Part shown: piece after piece, positions 50,722 through 55,492 of the stretch
Layout of the letters: each line of letters begins with the position of its first letter
Position numbering within the stretch: position 1 is the stretch's first letter
Assembly (NCBI GenBank): GCA_947475005.1
Contig: CANJLI010000009.1
Span: 1 to 55,492 of the forward strand
Source: Deltaproteobacteria bacterium
GTDB taxonomy: Bacteria; Bdellovibrionota_B; Oligoflexia; Oligoflexales; Bog-1112
DNA: 55,492 nucleotides
Reading direction: 5' to 3'
Made by a program: the position numbers and the translations under genes
The notes under the pieces: generated by a model
Database searches by the model: none
What the model was told of the DNA's origin: nothing
The model's input: only the letters and a program-made list of their open reading frames with translations

Positions 50722-52041
50722 CTCTGGCAGTTTTTCCCACAGTGCAGCCAAAGAAAGTTCACTCTCCGTACCCGCTTGCATGTCTCGCAGACGTACGGTT
50801 TGCGCTGTACGTTCCTCAGAACCAACGGTAAGCACATACCGAAATCCCATGCGGTTGGCCCATTTGAACTGTTGCCCGATTTTGCCCGATTTCAAACTGC
50901 ATTCTGCTACCGCACCTTTTTGGCGCAAGGTTTGCAGGAGTTGGAATCCATAGGGATAGGCATCCTCTGTGGCAACGGCTACAAAAAACCCTGCATAGGC
51001 CTCCGCCTTCTCTTTTTCATCCTCCATAATGGCTGCCAGTAAGCGGTCTACCCCAATAGAAGCACCCACACCCGGAAGGGGTTGCTTGGAGAAGCGGTCT
51101 GCCAAATGATCGTAGCGGCCCCCAGAGCAGATGGAACCATACTCGGGGTGAGCTGCAAGCGTAGTCTCAAACACCACACCGGTGTAATATCCCAGTCCCC
51201 GTACAATCCCCAGACGGATGCGAAATTTCCCAGTATGGGCTGGGCCCAACAGCGGGCGAATCATCTGTTGCAAGGTTTGAAGCTGAGTCAGCTGGGCCAA
51301 TGCCTCTGCATGCCCCTGTATGAGCCCCCTAACCGCCTCTAGATCCGTTTCTTCCCGATCCTCCGGAGCTAGCAACTCGAGCAGGCGCTGGGTGCGTTGT
51401 GGCTCATATCCGAGTTCCGCCAGTGAATTCTGCACAGCGGCTTTTCCAATCTTATCGAGTTTGTCGAGAAGAATCAGGATCTGCGGCTCCTGGGCCTTAG
51501 ATTCTGCCCCCAACAGGGCTTGCAGCAGTGCAGACAGCACCCCTCGGTGCCCCACATCCATGGTGAAGGCACCAAGCTGCAAGCGGTGAAGGATATTTTG
51601 GAAACAAAGCAGGATCTCTAAATCCGCCAGCAGAGCATCTCCGCCGATAATATCGAGGTCACACTGATAAAACTCCCGATAGCGACCCTTCTGGGGTTTT
51701 TCCGCCCGCCAAACAGGGCCCACTTGCACGCGTTTGAAAGGGAAGACGAGCTCCCCATAGTGTTCGGTGACAAACCGAGCAAATGGCACCGTAAGATCGA
51801 AGCGCAGCGCCACATCCCGGCCTCCGTTGTCGAGGAAACGAAACACCTGCTTGTCGGTTTCTCCCCCGACACCCAGCAAACTTTCCGTGTATTCCAGCGC
51901 AGGCGTATCGATTTGGCGGAACCCAGCCTTGCGACTTTCGTCGAGGATGGTCGCAATCATCTGTTGTTTTACCCGCATTTTTTCAGGTAGAAAGTCTTGA
52001 AACCCTTTTAAACGCGCCGGTTTTTGTAGCGACTGGGACAT
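50713..52041 (-). CDS. hisS: Histidyl-tRNA synthetase
   Basis: 442 residues, class II synthetase: motif 1 region RKAGFRQIDTPALEYTESLL, motif 2 VWRAEKPQKGRYREFYQCD, His-specific LGYYTGVVFE, and motif 3 GVGASIGVDRLLAAI. A C-terminal anticodon-binding domain follows. It charges tRNA-His with histidine using ATP in the cytoplasm. AAAGGAAC precedes ATG 52041. It is divergent from the asparaginase-like gene. Confidence 0.95.
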   Translation of the reverse strand: MSQSLQKPARLKGFQDFLPEKMRVKQQMIATILDESRKAGFRQIDTPALEYTESLLGVGGETDKQVFRFLDNGGRDVALRFDLTVPFARFVTEHYGELVFPFKRVQVGPVWRAEKPQKGRYREFYQCDLDIIGGDALLADLEILLCFQNILHRLQLGAFTMDVGHRGVLSALLQALLGAESKAQEPQILILLDKLDKIGKAAVQNSLAELGYEPQRTQRLLELLAPEDREETDLEAVRGLIQGHAEALAQLTQLQTLQQMIRPLLGPAHTGKFRIRLGIVRGLGYYTGVVFETTLAAHPEYGSICSGGRYDHLADRFSKQPLPGVGASIGVDRLLAAIMEDEKEKAEAYAGFFVAVATEDAYPYGFQLLQTLRQKGAVAECSLKSGKIGQQFKWANRMGFRYVLTVGSEERTAQTVRLRDMQAGTESELSLAALWEKLPELI

Positions 52042-52064
52042 GAAAGTTCCTTTTCGTCAAAGCT

Positions 52065-52092
52065 TTGCCCTAGCAAGAGCCCTATATATAAT
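52065..52092 (+). promoter_or_regulatory. Promoter of the asparaginase-like gene
   Basis: TATAAT at 52087-52092 is preceded after 16 bases by TTGCCC at 52065-52070, a good -10 with a partial -35. It lies about 40 bases before ATG 52135, which has GAAGGAG in front. Confidence 0.45.
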
Positions 52093-52134
52093 GGAAACTC
52101 AGCACAGGCCAATTGGATATATAGAAGGAGAAAA

Positions 52135-52650
52135 ATGACAGCTCGTACGCTTATTGTCCTCACCACTGGGGGCACCATCGAAAAAACCTATGATGAACAC
52201 GATGGATCGCTCCAAAATCGAGAGACTATCTTGGAGCGGGAGGTCTGCAATCGCTTGCGGTTGCCATATACCCAGCTACAGGTAGTCGCGATTATGAGCA
52301 AGGACTCTTTGGATATGACCCCTACGGATCGGGCTCTCATTGCCCAACAGGTACAGGCGCATCTGCCCCAAGGATGCCCCATCGTGATCATCCACGGCAC
52401 AGATACCATGGCAGTAACAGCTGAGTATTTACAGTCGGTTATTCAGAATCTTTCCGTGCCCGTGATCCTCACGGGGGCTATGCGACCTGTGGGGATGCAC
52501 GATTCAGACGCATTTCAAAACGTGGCTGAGGCCTTCATGGCAGCCAAGCTCGCAGCCCCGGGGATCTATATTTCCTTCCACAACCAACTGTTTCCCGCGG
52601 GGAAGGTGCGCAAGAACCTGCAGACACTCACCTTCGAGTGGAAGGACTAG
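52135..52650 (+). CDS. Single-domain asparaginase-like protein
   Basis: 171 residues with only the N-terminal asparaginase domain: LTTGGTIEKTYDE (first catalytic Thr), VIIHGTDTMAVTAEYLQS (second Thr and Asp) and VILTGAMRPVGMHDSDAFQN (Lys/Met region). Complete L-asparaginases are about 320-350 residues with a second domain, which is lacking. Short single-domain forms exist in other bacteria. It may hydrolyse asparagine or a related amide, or act as part of a larger complex. Its stop overlaps the convergent lipoprotein gene by four bases, so the shortening is natural rather than a break in the sequence. Confidence 0.75.
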   Translation: MTARTLIVLTTGGTIEKTYDEHDGSLQNRETILEREVCNRLRLPYTQLQVVAIMSKDSLDMTPTDRALIAQQVQAHLPQGCPIVIIHGTDTMAVTAEYLQSVIQNLSVPVILTGAMRPVGMHDSDAFQNVAEAFMAAKLAAPGIYISFHNQLFPAGKVRKNLQTLTFEWKD

Positions 52651-53951
52651 GGAGCAAAGCCAGCAAGCCGCTCTAGCTGTTCAACCCCGAGTTGAGGAAA
52701 TTTCATCAGCAGCGGTGCATTTGGATCATTATATGCCATATGAGATTTGGCGTAGTTGATCAAATGCTCGATATCCTTTCGCGCATCGGGGACATCGGGG
52801 AGTAGCGCAAACCAGGCCAAAACCTGATCATAAAAATTCTTTTCTAGAACCCAGTGTAGCGTCACGATAGCGCGATTTTCTGCAGGCTGGACGACCAAGG
52901 AATAGGTAGAAAAGAAGCAGTGGGGCTCATTTTCAGCCAATATAGCGGGCATGAAGAGGTTACCCACAGGACCAGAGAGGGTGTCATCATGAATGCTAAC
53001 CCCAATGGGTCGCATGCTACCGACTTGTGGGTCCTCTACGCCCGCTCCGCTTAGAGAAGCCGCTGGAATCGAGGCTGCAAAAAGCCCCATTTGGATGGTA
53101 TCAGCAGGGGTGCTACCATAGTAACCCCCCTTAAAAGCAATGGGAATATCAGAGCGTACCCAACTATGGGCCTTGAGCTGAATACTGACGCCGCCAAGTT
53201 TCAGGCCACTATTGAAATCTGTGCAATAATCCAGGCGTCTTTGGGGCACAAAAGCGATCTCGATCTTTTGTAGAGTTGCTAAGTAGGGACGCAAAGCTGC
53301 TTTGACTTCGTCAGGCACATAAGCCAAGGAAGCGGGTGGCAAAAAAGCAAAAAATTTGGGTTGGTCTTCCAGAATTTCGACCATACCATTAATAGGATCA
53401 ATAACTACAGTACGTTCCATATTATAATCATGAAACATAGGCGCAGTAGGCCGTTGCTGATAAGGACTGCGAACTCGTTTCTTTATTTCATACCCCTGCG
53501 GGTATAATTCCCGTTGATCGTAGTACTTATCTGTAATCCCATAGGTGTTTACAAACGTACGCAGCTTAAAAGCTTGAAGCTGTGCCTGTGCTTCGGCATT
53601 AGGTAAAGCCAAATTGCGGTCTACACCCAAGAACTGGTGAAGGCCCGTTACTGTGTCAAACCCCTGCGCATCAATCGTTGCTCCACCACCGCCACCACCG
53701 CCACCAGTTCCACCGCCACCATCACCGCCACCATCACCATCACCGCCACCATCACCGCCACCACCGCCATCTTCCTCGGGCTTCTTGTTATCCTCCGGAG
53801 GATTGGGCGTCTTTTTCTCCCGAAGATCAGGGGTTGAAGGAGAGGTGGGCGAATTTGGTGCAGATGCGTCTTGTTTATTGCCCCGTTTCGAAGAGGCACA
53901 GCTCACGGACATAGACCCGATCAATACCGGTAAAATATACAAATATTTCAC
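52647..53951 (-). CDS. Lipoprotein with Gly/Asp-rich linker, unknown function
   Basis: 434 residues: GTG 53951 with GGAGG just upstream, a signal with lipobox MSVSCASS, a Pro-rich stretch and a low-complexity Gly/Asp run (about residues 60-90), then a globular domain of about 340 residues with no recognised family. The DNA of the Gly run consists of CCACCG/CCATCA repeats, prone to slippage. It is probably anchored in the outer or inner membrane with the domain in the periplasm. It is divergent from the dipeptidase gene. Confidence 0.55.
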   Translation of the reverse strand: MKYLYILPVLIGSMSVSCASSKRGNKQDASAPNSPTSPSTPDLREKKTPNPPEDNKKPEEDGGGGGDGGGDGDGGGDGGGGTGGGGGGGGATIDAQGFDTVTGLHQFLGVDRNLALPNAEAQAQLQAFKLRTFVNTYGITDKYYDQRELYPQGYEIKKRVRSPYQQRPTAPMFHDYNMERTVVIDPINGMVEILEDQPKFFAFLPPASLAYVPDEVKAALRPYLATLQKIEIAFVPQRRLDYCTDFNSGLKLGGVSIQLKAHSWVRSDIPIAFKGGYYGSTPADTIQMGLFAASIPAASLSGAGVEDPQVGSMRPIGVSIHDDTLSGPVGNLFMPAILAENEPHCFFSTYSLVVQPAENRAIVTLHWVLEKNFYDQVLAWFALLPDVPDARKDIEHLINYAKSHMAYNDPNAPLLMKFPQLGVEQLERLAGFAP

Positions 53952-54027
53952 GTAACCTCCTTGTGCAGATCTATTTCTTTCCAGTATACCTGTAGACGAA
54001 AGCTTTGATCTCGAAAGGACTCCCCTC

Positions 54028-55338
54028 ATGAATCTCGCCGCACCATTTGCTGTCCACGTCCAAATCCTCCAACAACGTCTGGAGGCTGCTCTCCAATCTC
54101 AATACCTTGATGGGGTTGTGATTAGTGCTGGCATCCCCCACGTATACTTCGCTGATGACATGGAGGCCCATTTTCATCCAGTCCCCCACTTTGCCCACTG
54201 GTGTCCACAACCGGGGCCCCATCATTTTCTCGTGCTACAACCTGGCAAAAAACCGAAGCTTGTACGCTGGTCCCCCCAAGATTACTGGGAAGAGCACGTC
54301 CGCCCCCAAGATGCCTACTGGTGCGCTAGCTTTGATATCCTCGAAGTGCCAGACAGCCGCACCGGCTGGCAATCCTTGCCTACAGTGGGACGCTGGGCTT
54401 ATATCGGCCCCGAAACTGCCATTGCGCAAGAGTGGGGCTTTCAGGTTGAAACTTCGCTGCTGGTGAGTCATTTAGATTGGGATCGCGGGATTAAAACTCC
54501 CTATGAGGTGCTGTGCCTGGAGGAAGCCACCAGCCTGGCAGCCCAAGGGCATCTGGCAGCTAAAGCTGCCTTTGAAGCAGGTGGCAGTGAATTTGAAATC
54601 CATATAGCGTACTTACAAGCCGTCCAATGTAGAGACGTTGATCTCCCGTACACGCCCATCGTAGCCCTCAATGAAAAGGGAGCGATCCTACATTACATGT
54701 ACAAACGTACCGCACCTCGCAACGGACAGGTACTCCTCCTCGATGCAGGAGCTCCGCATCAAGGTTATGGCTCTGATATTACACGTACATATTGTACCTC
54801 AGCTGCGCCTGCTGAATTCCAAGACATTTTGAGGGGCATGGAGAAAATCCAGCAACAGACCTGTCAAAAAGTCCACGCTGGTGTTTCCTTTCTTGAGCTG
54901 CATCACGAAACCCACATGGCCATCGGAGCACTTCTGATCGAGACGCAACTTCTGCGTCACTGCAGCGTAGAGGAAGCGGTCACCAGCGGCAAAACCACCA
55001 CCTTCTTGCCCCACGGACTTGGGCATATGCTGGGGATTCAGGTGCACGATGTGGGTGGGCTCCAAAAAAATGCTCTGGGAGAGCCTGAAAAACGCTCTGT
55101 CCAGTACCCTCGTCTCCGTACATTGCGCAAATTACGAGAGGGAGAAATTGTTACCATTGAACCCGGTTTTTATTTCATCCCGATGCTCTTAGAGAAGGCT
55201 CGCGCAGAAGATACAACAGGCCAGCTCAACTGGCCCCTGATCGACAAACTGCGAAGCTGTGGGGGGATTCGCATTGAGGATAACGTGCATGTTATGGCCA
55301 ACGGCCATCGTAATTTGACACGGGAGTACCTCCCTTAA
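54028..55338 (+). CDS. pepQ: Xaa-Pro dipeptidase (M24 family)
   Basis: 436 residues. An N-terminal creatinase-like domain (about 1-165) precedes an M24 pita-bread domain with the five metal ligands: Asp in LLLDAGAPH, Asp in GSDITRTYC, His in FLPHGLGHMLGIQVHDVGG, Glu in VTIEPGFYF and Glu in GGIRIEDNVHV. It cleaves dipeptides with C-terminal proline in the cytoplasm, with two metal ions. Length (about 440) is that of PepQ. The start ATG 54028 has AAAGGACTCCCC upstream. Confidence 0.85.
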   Translation: MNLAAPFAVHVQILQQRLEAALQSQYLDGVVISAGIPHVYFADDMEAHFHPVPHFAHWCPQPGPHHFLVLQPGKKPKLVRWSPQDYWEEHVRPQDAYWCASFDILEVPDSRTGWQSLPTVGRWAYIGPETAIAQEWGFQVETSLLVSHLDWDRGIKTPYEVLCLEEATSLAAQGHLAAKAAFEAGGSEFEIHIAYLQAVQCRDVDLPYTPIVALNEKGAILHYMYKRTAPRNGQVLLLDAGAPHQGYGSDITRTYCTSAAPAEFQDILRGMEKIQQQTCQKVHAGVSFLELHHETHMAIGALLIETQLLRHCSVEEAVTSGKTTTFLPHGLGHMLGIQVHDVGGLQKNALGEPEKRSVQYPRLRTLRKLREGEIVTIEPGFYFIPMLLEKARAEDTTGQLNWPLIDKLRSCGGIRIEDNVHVMANGHRNLTREYLP

Positions 55339-55421
55339 TTCTTTTTTTTCTTTTTTCTTTTCTTGGGCACCAGCTGCGCAGTTGCCCAAACCCTCCTTGC
55401 CTCGCAATGGGAGAACCGTGT

Positions 55422-55492
55422 ATGAAGGCAAAGATGGCAGCGGGAAGGCCGGCGCGACGGTCGGATCCCCCCGTCTCTCTCAAAACGCAAAC
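55422..55492 (+). CDS. Possible gene start, cut by the right edge
   Basis: ATG 55422 follows GGGAG at nine bases and opens a frame without a stop to the window end, giving MKAKMAAGRPARRSDPPVS. Only about 23 codons are visible. The basic GRPxRR stretch resembles a DNA-binding tail, but nothing can be assigned. The upstream 55339-55421 contains a pyrimidine tract and a hairpin (TTGGGCA/TGCCCAA). Confidence 0.25.
   Translation, partial: MKAKMAAGRPARRSDPPVSLKTQ

Noticed and set aside
53637..53955. Pro-rich and His-rich frames opposite the Gly-rich lipoprotein linker
   Set aside because: They arise from the CCACCG/CCATCA repeat read in other frames; the lipoprotein frame has a start, a lipobox and a long globular domain.

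Overview
This window comes from a Gram-negative bacterium. It has a lipoprotein with a lipobox, an outer-membrane-type conjugation apparatus and a 7TMR-DISM sensor kinase. The GroEL/GroES and HisS sequences look proteobacterial/deltaproteobacterial in the broad sense (a Bdellovibrionota- or Myxococcota-like host is my guess). No rRNA or tRNA gene is visible, so this placement is weak.

The dominant feature is a tandem array of integrative elements in the 3' end of groEL. Three attachment sites (about 136-249, 2626-2721 and 45002-45115) each carry the last codons of groEL, next to AATCTGTGG-type arm sites at nearly constant spacing. They divide the window into: (i) the right end of an element that continues off the left edge (1-190); (ii) a small integrase-less element (about 250-2660) with a DUF2975/XRE pair and a secreted NTF2-like protein; (iii) a complete integrative and conjugative element (about 2722-45056); (iv) chromosome (45092-55492).

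The large element reads left to right as follows. First come two very AT-rich nuclease genes with repeat arrays: a GIY-YIG protein and a nine-zinc-ribbon Vsr-like nuclease. A membrane protein follows, then a replication module (Cro-like protein, iteron cluster, XRE regulator, Prim-Pol/DUF3987 primase). Next is a cargo block of small-molecule-modifying and signalling genes (methyltransferase, cupin, HAD phosphatase, histidine kinase plus receiver, EEP phosphatase, two APH-type kinases, two GNATs, a nucleotidyltransferase, PhzF). Regulators follow (XRE-like, two sigma-region-4-only proteins). A long F-type conjugation operon comes next: traU, a GspE-like ATPase, a TraF-like thioredoxin, a pilin candidate, traL, traE, traK, traB, traV, traC, traH, traG. 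The DNA-processing set is an FtsK-type coupling ATPase, a replication-relaxation protein and a small accessory protein. Excisionase and tyrosine integrase lie beside the right attachment site.

The flanking chromosome holds groEL-groES, a MATE exporter, a glycosyltransferase, a secreted HNH nuclease, hisS, a single-domain asparaginase, a Gly/Asp-rich lipoprotein and an Xaa-Pro dipeptidase. It is visibly more GC-rich than the element, above all than the nuclease genes.

The best candidates for something new are the groEL-targeting tandem att array, the natural zinc-ribbon-array nuclease beside a GIY-YIG gene in a repeat-flanked hairpin-bearing unit, the hybrid F-type/GspE/FtsK transfer system, and an acetyltransferase gene split exactly at an A AAA AAA slippery heptamer.
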